From: Azotobacter vinelandii
GTDB lineage: Bacteria > Pseudomonadota > Gammaproteobacteria > Pseudomonadales > Pseudomonadaceae
DNA length: 64,000 nucleotides
Assembly (NCBI RefSeq): GCF_001571105.1
Contig: NZ_BCTD01000012.1
Strand: one strand, 5' to 3'
A program made the translations under genes and the position numbers. The first letter of the stretch is position 1. Each line of letters starts with the position of its first letter. Positions 52,141-61,093 of this stretch are shown in pieces. Under the pieces are notes generated by a model that saw only the letters and a list, made by a program, of their open reading frames with translations, was not told where the DNA came from and made no database searches.

Positions 52141-52565
52141 AATTCCGGCGCAAACCGCGGGAGAACGTCGAGATCAATCTGGCTTCCCTGATCGATGTCG
52201 TGTTCATCCTGCTGCTGTTCTTCGTGGTCACCACGACCTTCACCCGCGAAACCCAGCTCAAGGTCGAGCTGCCCGAGGCGGTCAGCGGCACGCCGCCCGA
52301 GAGCGCCGAACCGAAGCGGCTGGAAGTGCTGATCGATGCCGGCGGCAGCTATTCGCTCAATGGCCAGGCTCTGCTCAGCAGCGATCTGGACAGCCTGATG
52401 CGCGCCTTGCAGAAGGAGTCGGCAGGCGACAACGACCTGCCGCTGGTCATCAGTGCCGACGGCAAGACTCCCCATCGGGCGGTCGTCACCGCCATGGATG
52501 CCGCCGGCAAGCTCGGCTTCGCCCATCTGCGCATCACCACGGTCGAGGCCCGGGCGGCGCCCTGA
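52137..52565 (+). CDS. ExbD/TolR-family protein
   Basis: This 142-residue partner of the ExbB-like subunit has one transmembrane helix (about 16-34) carrying the essential aspartate D20 in SLIDVVFILLLFF, and a periplasmic domain ending with the typical TAMDAAGKLGFAHLRITT. The GTG start overlaps the ExbB stop, and its own stop overlaps the lpxK start by one base. Confidence 0.92.
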   Translation: MKFRRKPRENVEINLASLIDVVFILLLFFVVTTTFTRETQLKVELPEAVSGTPPESAEPKRLEVLIDAGGSYSLNGQALLSSDLDSLMRALQKESAGDNDLPLVISADGKTPHRAVVTAMDAAGKLGFAHLRITTVEARAAP

Positions 52566-53566
52566 TGGCCCTTGCCGACCGCCTGCTCGAGGCCTGGTAC
52601 CGTGGCCATCCCGCCCTGGTCCTGCTGCGCCCGCTGGAAGCGTTGTTCCGCTGTGTGGCACAACGTCGCCGGGAGCGCTTCCTGCGCGGCGAGGGCGGCA
52701 TCTACCGGGCGCCGGTGCCGGTCGTGGTGGTCGGCAACGTCACCGTCGGCGGTACCGGCAAGACCCCGCTGATTCTCTGGCTGATCGAGGCCTGCCGGCG
52801 CCGCGGCCTGCGGGTCGGCGTGGTCAGCCGCGGCTACGGCGCCAGGCCGCCGCGCCTGCCCTGGCGGGTCACGGCCGACCAGAGCGCCGGGCAGGCTGGC
52901 GACGAGCCGTTGTTGATCGTCCAGCGCACGGGCGTGCCGCTGGCGATCGATCCGGATCGCCCACGGGCCGTGCGGGCCCTGCTCAAGGAGCAGCCTCTCG
53001 ATCTCATCCTCAGTGACGACGGCCTGCAGCACTACCGGCTGGCCCGCGATCTGGAGCTGGTCCTGCTCGATGCCGTGCGCGGCCTCGGCAACGGCCATTG
53101 CCTGCCGGCCGGCCCCCTGCGCGAGCCGGCCGAACGGCTGGCCAGCGTGGATGCGGTGTTGCACAACGGGGCCGCCTGGGACCCGCCGGGCGGCTACGCC
53201 TTCTCCCTCCTGCCCAGCGCCCTGGTTCATATGGCCACGGGCGAACGCCGGCCCCTGGATCATTTCCCGCCGGGAACCGCCCTGCATGCCCTGGCCGGCA
53301 TCGGCAATCCCCGGCGTTTCTTCGCCACGCTCGAGGCGCTACACTGGCGCCCGATTCCGCATGCCTTCGCCGACCATGCCCGCTATCGCGCCGAGCAACT
53401 GCGTTTCTCGCCGGCGCTGCCGCTGGTGATGACGGAAAAGGATGCGGTGAAATGCCGGGCCTTCGCTCCTGCCGATTGCTGGTATCTGGCCGTCGATGCC
53501 GTCCCTTCTCCGGCCTTCGCCGACTGGTTCGACGCAGCTCTCGCCCGTCTGCTGGCATCGAGCTGA
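52565..53566 (+). CDS. lpxK: Tetraacyldisaccharide 4'-kinase LpxK
   Basis: LpxK phosphorylates the lipid A precursor at the 4' position on the inner membrane. It has 333 residues, with a membrane-associating N-terminus, Walker A GNVTVGGTGKTPL near residue 58, VVSRGYGARPPRL near residue 88, SDDGLQHYRLARDLELVLLD near residue 148 and VMTEKDAVKCR near residue 288. It is embedded with exbBD upstream and ycaR-kdsB downstream. Confidence 0.95.
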   Translation: MALADRLLEAWYRGHPALVLLRPLEALFRCVAQRRRERFLRGEGGIYRAPVPVVVVGNVTVGGTGKTPLILWLIEACRRRGLRVGVVSRGYGARPPRLPWRVTADQSAGQAGDEPLLIVQRTGVPLAIDPDRPRAVRALLKEQPLDLILSDDGLQHYRLARDLELVLLDAVRGLGNGHCLPAGPLREPAERLASVDAVLHNGAAWDPPGGYAFSLLPSALVHMATGERRPLDHFPPGTALHALAGIGNPRRFFATLEALHWRPIPHAFADHARYRAEQLRFSPALPLVMTEKDAVKCRAFAPADCWYLAVDAVPSPAFADWFDAALARLLASS

Positions 53567-53626
53567 GCGTTCGTCCCTCTGCCGGGCGCTATCGCCGGCT
53601 TTCCATTGCCTTCCCAGGATTTCACC

Positions 53627-53812
53627 ATGGACCCGAAACTACTCGACATTCTCGCCTGCCCGATCTGCAAGGGGCCGCTGAAGCTGACCGACGACAAGTC
53701 CGAGCTGATCTGCAAGGCCGATGCCCTGGCCTTCCCGGTGCGCGACGGCATCCCGGTGATGCTGGAGAGCGAGGCCCGCACGCTCAATGTCGACGAGCGC
53801 CTGGACAAATGA
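53627..53812 (+). CDS. ycaR: Trm112-family small protein (YcaR-like)
   Basis: This 61-residue protein starts MDPKLLDILACPICKGPL. The CPIC pair is one half of the Trm112 zinc ribbon; the second half has one cysteine (LICKADALAFPVRDGIPVML), so zinc binding may be incomplete. Proteins of this family often activate methyltransferases or act as small chaperones; the role beside kdsB is unknown. It overlaps kdsB by four bases. Confidence 0.9.
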   Translation: MDPKLLDILACPICKGPLKLTDDKSELICKADALAFPVRDGIPVMLESEARTLNVDERLDK

Positions 53813-54573
53813 GCAAAGCCTTCTGCGTGGTGATTCCCGCCCGCTACGCCTCGAGTCGCCTGCCGGGCAAGCCGCTGCAGGACATCGCCGGCAAGCCGAT
53901 GATCCAACATGTCTGGGAGCAGGCCCGGCGCAGTGGGGCGCAGCGGGTGGTGGTGGCCACTGACGATGCGCGCATTGAGGCGGCCTGCCAGTCCTTCGGG
54001 GCCGAGGCGTTGCTGACCCGTGTCGAGCACAACTCCGGGACCGATCGGCTGGCCGAAGTGGCTGGACGGCTCAGCCTGGCCGACGACGCCGTAGTGGTCA
54101 ACGTGCAGGGCGACGAGCCGTTGATCCCTCCCGCGCTCATCGACCAGGTGGCGGAAAACCTGGCGGCCCATCCGGAGGCGGCCATCGCTACCCTGGCCGA
54201 GCCGATCGACAGCGCCGAGGCCCTGTTCAATCCGAATGTGGTGAAGGTCGCGAGCGATATCCACGGCCTGGCCCTGACCTTCAGCCGCGCTCCCTTGCCC
54301 TGGGCGAGGGATGCCTTCGCCGGCAGCCGCGAATGCTTGCCGGCGGGTGTGCCTTATCGCCGGCACATCGGCATCTACGCCTATCGGGCGGGCTTTCTCC
54401 GCGATTTCGTCGCCTGGGGGCCGTGCTGGCTGGAAAGCGTCGAAAGCCTGGAGCAGTTGCGTGCGCTCTGGCATGGTGCGCGCATCCATGTGGCTGATGC
54501 CCTGGAGGCGCCGCAGGCCGGTGTGGATACCCAGGAAGACCTCGAGCGCGTACGGCGCCTGTTGGGGGCCTGA
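53809..54573 (+). CDS. kdsB: CMP-KDO synthetase KdsB
   Basis: KdsB activates 3-deoxy-D-manno-octulosonate with CTP for LPS inner core synthesis. It has 254 residues, with the nucleotide-binding VIPARYASSRLPGKPL, QGDEPLIPP near residue 100, YRRHIGIYAYRAGFL near residue 182 and the final GVDTQEDLERVR. It starts inside ycaR and ends on the start of the phosphatase gene. Confidence 0.96.
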   Translation: MSKAFCVVIPARYASSRLPGKPLQDIAGKPMIQHVWEQARRSGAQRVVVATDDARIEAACQSFGAEALLTRVEHNSGTDRLAEVAGRLSLADDAVVVNVQGDEPLIPPALIDQVAENLAAHPEAAIATLAEPIDSAEALFNPNVVKVASDIHGLALTFSRAPLPWARDAFAGSRECLPAGVPYRRHIGIYAYRAGFLRDFVAWGPCWLESVESLEQLRALWHGARIHVADALEAPQAGVDTQEDLERVRRLLGA

Positions 54574-55037
54574 TGCGAGTTCTATTCGTCTGTCTCGGCA
54601 ATATCTGCCGTTCGCCCACTGCCGAGGGCGTGTTCCGCCAGCGGGCGTATGCGGCCGGACTGGGAGAGCGCATTCGCATCGACTCGGCCGGTACTGGCGA
54701 CTGGCATGTGGGCAAGGCGCCGGATATCCGTGCGCGGCAGGCTGCCCGCCGGCGCGGCTACGATCTGGATGCCTTGCGCGCCCGTCAGGTCTGTCGGGAG
54801 GACTTCTCCCGCTTCGACCTGATCCTGGCCATGGACCATGGCAACCTGCGGGACCTGCAGGCCATTCGCCCGGCGGGAGCGGCTGGCGAGCTGGATCTCT
54901 ATCTGCGCCGCTATGCGCTGGGGGAGGATGAAGTTCCAGATCCTTATTACGCAGGCGAAGAAGGGTTCGAGCGGGTTCTCGATCTTCTCGAACGGGCCGG
55001 CGACGAACTGCTCGCCGAGATCCGGAGGCGTCTGTGA
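54573..55037 (+). CDS. Low-molecular-weight protein-tyrosine phosphatase
   Basis: This 154-residue phosphatase has the P-loop CLGNICRSP with C7 and R13 (C-X5-R) and the general-acid motif DPYY near residue 125. Such proteins in Gram-negatives often act with tyrosine kinases in polysaccharide control, but no kinase lies nearby. It overlaps kdsB by one base and murB by four. Confidence 0.92.
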   Translation: MRVLFVCLGNICRSPTAEGVFRQRAYAAGLGERIRIDSAGTGDWHVGKAPDIRARQAARRRGYDLDALRARQVCREDFSRFDLILAMDHGNLRDLQAIRPAGAAGELDLYLRRYALGEDEVPDPYYAGEEGFERVLDLLERAGDELLAEIRRRL

Positions 55038-56053
55038 GCCTGCAGCTACGGGAAAACGTTTCCCTCAAGCCCTACAACACCTTTGCCCTGGAGGCGCGCG
55101 CCCGGTTGTTCGCCGAGGCCCATGACGACGACGAGGTGCGCGAGGCGCTGGTCCTGGCTGCCGAGCGCGGCTTGCCGCTACTGGTGCTGGGCGGTGGCAG
55201 CAACCTGTTGCTGACCCGGGATGTCGAGGCACTGGTGCTGCGTATGGCCAGTCGCGGCGTGCGGTTGCTGGCCGATGACGGCGAGCGGGTGCTGATCGAG
55301 GCGGAGGCGGGCGAGCCTTGGCACCCTTTCGTGCAACATGCGCTGGAGCAGGGGCTGGCGGGGCTGGAGAACCTCAGCCTGATCCCGGGCACGGTGGGGG
55401 CCGCGCCGATGCAGAACATCGGTGCCTATGGCGTGGAAATCAAGGATGTGCTCGCCAGCCTGGTCGCGATCGACCGGCAGAGCGGCGAACTGCGCGAGTT
55501 CGCCCGCGAGGAGTGTGCCTTCGGCTATCGCGACAGCCTGTTCAAGCGCCAGGCCGGGCGCTGGCTGATCCTGCGTGTGCGTTTCGCGCTGCAGCGCACG
55601 CCGCGACTCCATCTGGACTACGGTCCGGTGCGCCAGTGGCTGGCGGAACGGGGGGTGGAATCGCCGACACCCCGGGATGTCAGCCGGGCGATCTGTGCCA
55701 TCCGCCAGGAGAAACTCCCCGATCCCGCCGTGCTGGGCAATGCCGGCAGTTTCTTCAAGAACCCGCTGGTTTCCGCCGAGCAAGCCGAGCGGCTGCGCAG
55801 CCAGTATCCCGATCTGGTCGCCTACCCGCAGGCCGACGATGCGGTGAAGCTGGCGGCGGGCTGGCTTCTGGAGCGGGCTGGCTGGAAGGGATATCGCGAG
55901 GGCGATGTCGGCGTGCATCGCTTGCAGGCGCTGGTGCTGGTCAATCATGGGCAGGCCAGCGGCGGGCAAGTGCTGGCATTGGCCCAACGCGTCCGGGATG
56001 ACATCGAGAGGCGCTTCGGAGTGTGCCTGGAAATCGAGCCCCGCGTGATCTGA
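55034..56053 (+). CDS. murB: UDP-N-acetylenolpyruvoylglucosamine reductase MurB
   Basis: This FAD enzyme completes UDP-MurNAc synthesis. It has 339 residues, of the long type I form. LKPYNTFALEARAR lies at the start, FAD motif VLGGGSNLLLT near residue 53, LSLIPGTVGAAPMQNIGAYG near residue 115, KLPDPAVLGNAGSFFKNP near residue 226 (catalytic serine) and a terminal EIEPRV. The GTG start overlaps the phosphatase stop. It is the last gene before a bidirectional terminator. Confidence 0.96.
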   Translation: MSLQLRENVSLKPYNTFALEARARLFAEAHDDDEVREALVLAAERGLPLLVLGGGSNLLLTRDVEALVLRMASRGVRLLADDGERVLIEAEAGEPWHPFVQHALEQGLAGLENLSLIPGTVGAAPMQNIGAYGVEIKDVLASLVAIDRQSGELREFAREECAFGYRDSLFKRQAGRWLILRVRFALQRTPRLHLDYGPVRQWLAERGVESPTPRDVSRAICAIRQEKLPDPAVLGNAGSFFKNPLVSAEQAERLRSQYPDLVAYPQADDAVKLAAGWLLERAGWKGYREGDVGVHRLQALVLVNHGQASGGQVLALAQRVRDDIERRFGVCLEIEPRVI

Positions 56054-56081
56054 GTTCGCCGGGACGGCATCGGCGAAACGC

Positions 56082-56108
56082 AAAAGGGGATGCCTGGCAT
56101 CCCCTTTT
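56082..56108. terminator. Bidirectional terminator between murB and rne
   Basis: AAAAGGGGATGCC (56082-56094) and GGCATCCCCTTTT (56096-56108) form a perfect inverted repeat around one base. The A and T runs at the borders give a U-tail in both directions, fitting the convergent murB and rne. Confidence 0.92.
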
Positions 56109-56151
56109 GGTCATCGAGGACCGGCATCGAGGCCGGCCCTGACTTTCTGCT

Positions 56152-59100
56152 TCAGCCAGCCGTCCGATCCTGTTCGTCGGTCAGCTTCGCCTCGGCGGTC
56201 GCATTCCCGCTTTCGGCTTCCTTGCGCCGAGGCTCGGCAACCTCCTCGTTTTCCACTCCGGGAGCGATCTGCGCTTCGTCGACGAGCTCTTCCGGTTGCC
56301 CGGCGACGGGCAGGAGGTCGAGCGTCTGCTGCTCTTTCCGATCTTCGGAGCGCTCTTCCTCCACGGGAGCCGATTGCTCGGACGTCGTTTCGATCGGTTC
56401 TTCCGCTGCGACGGCAGCCGGTACCTCCGGCTGTATCAGCTCGAACGGAGCCTCGACCGGTTCGGCAACCGTGGAGAAGGCTTCCGGCTCGGGACTGACC
56501 TGCTCGCTCGGCAATTCGACCGATTCCATGGATGCCGGAGATGGCTCGCTGGCGGTCCGAGGCTGTTCGAGCGGGATCTCGATCCTTTCCTCCGGTGCTT
56601 CCGGCGTGCTGGCGACCGGAACGGGGCCGGCCTCCGCCCGCGTCTCGGTTACCGCCGCGGCGGCAGCGATGGCGCTGGCCTCCGCAATCTTTGCGGCTTC
56701 CGCTGCCTTCGTGGCTTCGGCGGCCCGCTTGGCTTCCGCCTCGGCAGCTTCGCGCTTGCGGCGCCGGACTTCGCGTGGGTCGTTGGCCGCGCGGGCGGTG
56801 CTGCGCGGAACCTCAACCTCGGCCGAGGGCTCGGTGGTTGCCGGCGGCTCCTGGACCGGCTGCGCAGGTACTTGCAGTGCCTCGCTCGGCTCGGCTACCG
56901 GCTCCTCGGCTCCGGCAGGTTGTACCTGTTCGGGCTGGAGGATGGGCTGCGGAATTTCCACAGGGGCGGTCTCGGCGACGGGAGCAGCGATCGCGACGGT
57001 TTCGATTGCGGGTTGAGTTTCCTCGACTGCCGGCTGACCGCTGGGCGGGCTGGCAGTGGTGGAGGCTTCCGCCGTGGCTTCGTCGGCCTGGGCCGGTACG
57101 GCGCTTACCGTTGCGGCCGTGGACTCCGCCGCGACGGCAGCGGCCTCGTCTTCTTCGACGCCCTCGATTTCGCTGCCCTGGCCGTCGCGCTGGCGCTCGC
57201 GGCGATTGCTGCGGCGGCGCTGGCCGCGGGATCGACGGCGGGGACGCTCCTCGCCACTGGCCTCGGCCTCTTCTTCCTGAATTTCCTCGTGGGGCAGCAC
57301 TTGCTCCTCGGGAATCTTCGGCTCGTTCACCACCGGACGTTCTTCATGGGGCTGACGCTCTTCCCGCTGGGGAAGCTCCTCGCGCGGCGGGCGGACAGTG
57401 CGCTCTTCCCGCGGGCTTTCCTGGATTTCCTGGATATCGAGCGGTTCGCGCAGTTCGCGGCGGCGTTCTTCGCGGGGCGGGCGCTCGCGGCGGGTTTCCC
57501 GTGGCTCGCGCGGTTCGCGCGGCTCCATGGTTTCCACGGCCTGGCGCTCTTCGCGTGGCGCACGCTCCTCGCGGGGCGGGCGCTCGCGGCGGCTTTCCCG
57601 TGGCTCCCGGGGTTCCACGAACTCGCTGGGGTGACGCTCTTCGCGTGCCGGGCGTTCCTCGCGTGCCGGGCGCGGCACCCGTTCTTCGCGCACTTCGCGA
57701 AGTTGACGCTCCTCGCGTGGCCTGCTGCGCTCCTCGTCGCGGCCATGACGGCTCTCGCGGCGACGATTCTGCTGGCGGCTGCTGCGGCGTTCCTCGCTGC
57801 TGCGCGTCAGGCGCTCCTCGACCAGGCGCTCGGCGACAACGGGCTTGGCGATTTCCTTGCCGGCGAACAGGCTGACCAGCGACTTCACCAGTCCCTTGAA
57901 CAGATTGAGCTCCAAGGCCGGGTGGGGGGCTGCCGCCGGCGCCGCCGGTATTTCGGCCGGAACCGGCACCAGGGCGTTGCGCGGCGGAGCGGTCTTGACC
58001 GCAGCCTCCTGGCGCACCAGGGTGCGGGTGGAGCTGACCAGTTGGACTTCCTCCACTTCCGCCGGGGTCATTTCGTAGCTCGACTGGGCGCTCTGCACTT
58101 CCGGGCTGTCATCGCGCAGGCGCTGTACTTCGAAGTGGGGCGTCTCCATGTGATCGCTCGGCAGGATGACGATGCGCACGCGGGTGCGCAGCTCGATCTT
58201 GGTGATGGAGTTGCGCTTTTCGTTGAGCAGGAAGGCGGCGACCGGAATCGGCACCTGGGCGCGCACTTCGGCGGTGCGGTCCTTCAGGGCCTCTTCCTCG
58301 ATCAGGCGCAGGATCGCCAGGGACAGGGATTCGACGTCGCGGATGATGCCCTGGCCGCTGCAACGCGGGCAGACGATGCCGCTGGTCTCGCCGAGGGAGG
58401 GGCGCAGGCGCTGACGGGACATTTCCAGCAGACCGAAGCGCGAGATACGGCCGATCTGCACGCGCGCACGGTCGGCCTCCAGGGCCTCGCGCATCTTGTC
58501 CTCGACGGCGCGCTGGTTCTTCGCCGGCGTCATGTCGATGAAGTCGATGACGATCAGGCCGCCGATGTCGCGCAGGCGCAACTGGCGGGCGATCTCCTCG
58601 GCCGCCTCCAGGTTGGTCTGCAGCGCGGTTTCCTCGATGTCGCCGCCCTTGGTGGCGCGCGCCGAGTTGATGTCGATGGATACCAGGGCTTCGGTCGGAT
58701 CGATGACGATGGAGCCGCCGGACGGCAGCTTCACTTCACGCTGGAAGGCGGTTTCGATCTGGCTCTCGATCTGGAAGCGGTTGAACAGCGGCACGCTGTC
58801 TTCGTACAGCTTGATCTTGCTGGCGTACTGCGGCATCACCTGGCGGATGAAACTCAGGGCTTCTTCCTGGGCTTCCACGCTGTCGATCAGCACTTCGCCG
58901 ATGTCCTGGCGCAGATAGTCGCGGATCGCCCGGATGATGACGTTGGATTCCTGGTAGATCAGGAAGGGGGGCGAGCGGTCCAGCGAGGCTTCCTTGATCG
59001 CGGTCCACAACTGGACCAGGTAGTCGAGGTCCCACTGGAGTTCTTCGCTGGAGCGGCCGAGGCCGGCGGTGCGCACGATCAGGCCCATGTCGGCGGGCAC

Positions 59101-59571
59101 GTCGAGGCCGTTCAGGGCCTCGCGCAGTTCGTTGCGCTCTTCGCCCTCGATGCGCCGGGAGATGCCGCCGGCTCGCGGATTGTTCGGCATCAGCACCAGA
59201 TAGCGGCCGGCGAGGCTGATGAAGGTGGTCAGGGCCGCGCCCTTGTTGCCGCGCTCTTCCTTCTCGACCTGGACAATGACTTCCTGGCCTTCGGAGAGCA
59301 CGTCCTTGATGTTGATGCGGCCTTCGGGAGACTTCTTGAAGTACTCGCGGGAGATTTCCTTGAGCGGGAGGAAGCCGTGGCGCTCGGCGCCGAAGTCGAC
59401 GAACGCCGCTTCGAGGCTCGGCTCGACCCGGGTGATACGGCCTTTGTAGATATTGGCCTTCTTCTGTTCGCGGGCGCCCGATTCGATATCCAGGTCATAG
59501 AGGCGTTGGCCATCGACCAGGGCAACACGCAACTCCTCGGGCTGAGTTGCGTTAATCAGCATTCTCTTCAT
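56152..59571 (-). CDS. rne: Ribonuclease E
   Basis: RNase E is the main endoribonuclease for mRNA decay and rRNA/tRNA processing and the scaffold of the degradosome. It has 1139 residues. The S1 domain is at about 35-120. The DNase I-like catalytic part has metal-binding D300 (VSIDINSARAT) and D343 (IVIDFIDM). The Zn-link is CPRC with C401 and C404. From about residue 520 on, the scaffold half is disordered: an arginine-rich stretch (about 590-800) with repeated REER units, then an Ala/Glu/Pro-rich part. The start is MKRMLINATQ; no clear Shine-Dalgarno precedes it. Confidence 0.97.
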   Translation of the reverse strand: MKRMLINATQPEELRVALVDGQRLYDLDIESGAREQKKANIYKGRITRVEPSLEAAFVDFGAERHGFLPLKEISREYFKKSPEGRINIKDVLSEGQEVIVQVEKEERGNKGAALTTFISLAGRYLVLMPNNPRAGGISRRIEGEERNELREALNGLDVPADMGLIVRTAGLGRSSEELQWDLDYLVQLWTAIKEASLDRSPPFLIYQESNVIIRAIRDYLRQDIGEVLIDSVEAQEEALSFIRQVMPQYASKIKLYEDSVPLFNRFQIESQIETAFQREVKLPSGGSIVIDPTEALVSIDINSARATKGGDIEETALQTNLEAAEEIARQLRLRDIGGLIVIDFIDMTPAKNQRAVEDKMREALEADRARVQIGRISRFGLLEMSRQRLRPSLGETSGIVCPRCSGQGIIRDVESLSLAILRLIEEEALKDRTAEVRAQVPIPVAAFLLNEKRNSITKIELRTRVRIVILPSDHMETPHFEVQRLRDDSPEVQSAQSSYEMTPAEVEEVQLVSSTRTLVRQEAAVKTAPPRNALVPVPAEIPAAPAAAPHPALELNLFKGLVKSLVSLFAGKEIAKPVVAERLVEERLTRSSEERRSSRQQNRRRESRHGRDEERSRPREERQLREVREERVPRPAREERPAREERHPSEFVEPREPRESRRERPPREERAPREERQAVETMEPREPREPRETRRERPPREERRRELREPLDIQEIQESPREERTVRPPREELPQREERQPHEERPVVNEPKIPEEQVLPHEEIQEEEAEASGEERPRRRSRGQRRRSNRRERQRDGQGSEIEGVEEDEAAAVAAESTAATVSAVPAQADEATAEASTTASPPSGQPAVEETQPAIETVAIAAPVAETAPVEIPQPILQPEQVQPAGAEEPVAEPSEALQVPAQPVQEPPATTEPSAEVEVPRSTARAANDPREVRRRKREAAEAEAKRAAEATKAAEAAKIAEASAIAAAAAVTETRAEAGPVPVASTPEAPEERIEIPLEQPRTASEPSPASMESVELPSEQVSPEPEAFSTVAEPVEAPFELIQPEVPAAVAAEEPIETTSEQSAPVEEERSEDRKEQQTLDLLPVAGQPEELVDEAQIAPGVENEEVAEPRRKEAESGNATAEAKLTDEQDRTAG

Positions 59572-60076
59572 GTAGTACCGTTCGGTTTCCGGGCTGCCGG
59601 AAACGGCGTTCGGCACACACGACTCTCGCGGTCGGTGACAGGGGCCGTTCAGGAAAGGTTGTCGTCCGTTCCCGTGTCAAGCAACATTTGGCTGGTGGCC
59701 AGAGTCGCGACTACGTCTCCTGCTTACTGTTGTGGCAGAAAGCAATCAATCAGGAGGAGGAATCAAGCATCGGCAGCGGACGCCTTGTGCGTCTGGATGA
59801 AAGCTTGCAGCTACGCAATCCGATGGTTGTGCATCTCCACCCTGCACGTATCCTTTGAAAATCGGGTGCCGTCCGCAGAATCTGCAGCGAATTGGCAACT
59901 ATTGCGACCTCCTGTGGATGGGAGGTACGCCATCATGTAGCTAAGGCATTTGTTTCCGAGGCTTCGCGATGTTCGAGGAAGCCCCGTCGGACGGCCTTAC
60001 GTCCTTCATGGGCAGCATGCGGATAGGATGGCTGTTCGGTTTTGCGCCTATCCGCTGGCCTGGCCGTAAAAACGGC
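59572..60076 (-). promoter_or_regulatory. Long structured 5' leader of rne
   Basis: The promoter at 60084-60112 implies an untranslated leader of about 500 nt. Visible stems in plus coordinates are GCGGATAGG/CCTATCCGC (60019-60027 with 60047-60055), GGCTTC/GAAGCC near 59958-59985, CCTCC/GGGAGG near 59910-59933, and CGCAGATTCTGCAG-type symmetry near 59875-59887. E. coli rne has a leader of about 360 nt that RNase E cleaves for autoregulation; the same role is inferred here. No gene is supported in 59572-60139. Confidence 0.6.
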
Positions 60077-60083
60077 ACTTGTA

Positions 60084-60112
60084 ATTATAGCACCTATTAA
60101 TAAGTGCTTCAA
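60084..60112 (-). promoter_or_regulatory. Strong rne promoter with near-palindromic spacer
   Basis: On the minus strand TTGAAG (60107-60112) is followed after exactly 17 bp by consensus TATAAT (60084-60089). The spacer with one flanking base at each side, GCACCTATTAATAAGTGC on the plus strand (60090-60107), is an 18-bp palindrome broken by one base pair. It may be an operator or simply an AT-rich spacer. Confidence 0.75.
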
Positions 60113-60139
60113 TTCTCTAAAAATTGATATGATATCGCA

Positions 60140-61093
60140 ATGATAAATCCCCCCCATGCGAATTCTGGCGTCCAGTTGCTTGAGATCGGGCCGGATACGG
60201 CCGGTCAGCGAATCGACAATTTCCTCCGCACTCGACTCAAGGGGGCTCCAAAGACCTTGATCTATCGCATCCTGCGCAAGGGCGAGGTGCGGGTGAACAA
60301 GGGACGGATCAAGCCCGAGTACAAGCTGCAGGCGGGCGATCTGGTGCGCGTGCCACCGCTGCGTCTGGCCGAGCGTGACGAGCCGGTTCCGCTGGCGCAG
60401 GGACTGCTCGAGCGGCTCGAGGCAGCCATCGTCCATGAAGACAAGTCGCTGATAGTGCTGAACAAGCCGGCCGGGATCGCCGTGCATGGCGGCAGTGGTC
60501 TCAGCCACGGTGTCATCGAGGCGTTGCGCCAGTTGCGTCCGGAGGCCAGGGATCTGGAACTGGTGCACCGACTCGACCGGGATACCTCGGGGCTGTTGAT
60601 GATCGCCAAGAAGCGCAGCATGTTGCGCCATCTGCACGAGGCGTTGCGCGGCGACGGCGTGGACAAGCGCTATCTGGCGCTGGTGCGTGGAGCCTGGCCC
60701 AGTGCCCGGAAGCAGGTCAGCGCCCCGTTGCAAAAGAATACCCTGCGTTCCGGCGAGCGGATGGTGGAAGTCGACGAGGAGGGGCGGGAGGCGCTGACCC
60801 TTTTCCGCGTGCTGCGGCGTTTCGGTGACTTCGCCACGCTGGTGGAGGCCAAGCCGGTCACCGGGCGGACGCATCAGATCCGGGTGCATGCCCGTCATGC
60901 CGGGCATCCTATCGCTGGCGACGCCAAGTATGGGGACGAGACGTTCACCCGCGAGATCCGTGCGCTCGGTGGCAAGCGTCTGTTCCTGCATGCCTATTCG
61001 CTGGCGGTGCCGCTGCCGGAGGGGGGCGAGTTGCGCCTGGAGGCGCCGGTGGATGAGATGTGGGCACAGGCTCTGGAGCGTTTGAGTGTCTGA
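60140..61093 (+). CDS. rluC: 23S rRNA pseudouridine synthase RluC
   Basis: RluC modifies 23S rRNA uridines at positions 955, 2504 and 2580 in E. coli numbering. It has 317 residues. An N-terminal S4 domain has GQRIDNFLRTRLKGAPKTLIYRILRKGEVRVN in parts; the catalytic motif is LVHRLDRDTSGLLMIAKKR with D145 or nearby as nucleophile, and KPVTGRTHQIRVHARHAGHPIAGDAKYG follows. The ATG has no Shine-Dalgarno; TATGAT lies seven bases upstream. It is divergent from rne and overlaps the phosphatase gene by eight bases. Confidence 0.95.
   Translation: MINPPHANSGVQLLEIGPDTAGQRIDNFLRTRLKGAPKTLIYRILRKGEVRVNKGRIKPEYKLQAGDLVRVPPLRLAERDEPVPLAQGLLERLEAAIVHEDKSLIVLNKPAGIAVHGGSGLSHGVIEALRQLRPEARDLELVHRLDRDTSGLLMIAKKRSMLRHLHEALRGDGVDKRYLALVRGAWPSARKQVSAPLQKNTLRSGERMVEVDEEGREALTLFRVLRRFGDFATLVEAKPVTGRTHQIRVHARHAGHPIAGDAKYGDETFTREIRALGGKRLFLHAYSLAVPLPEGGELRLEAPVDEMWAQALERLSV

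Noticed and set aside
57474..57700. CRISPR-like repetition
   Set aside because: The repetition is protein-level REER coding sequence of rne with irregular units and no spacers.
56296..59940. 1214-codon open frame antisense to rne
   Set aside because: It mirrors rne codon by codon in a GC-rich genome, has low-complexity content and no ribosome binding site; rne has clear family motifs.
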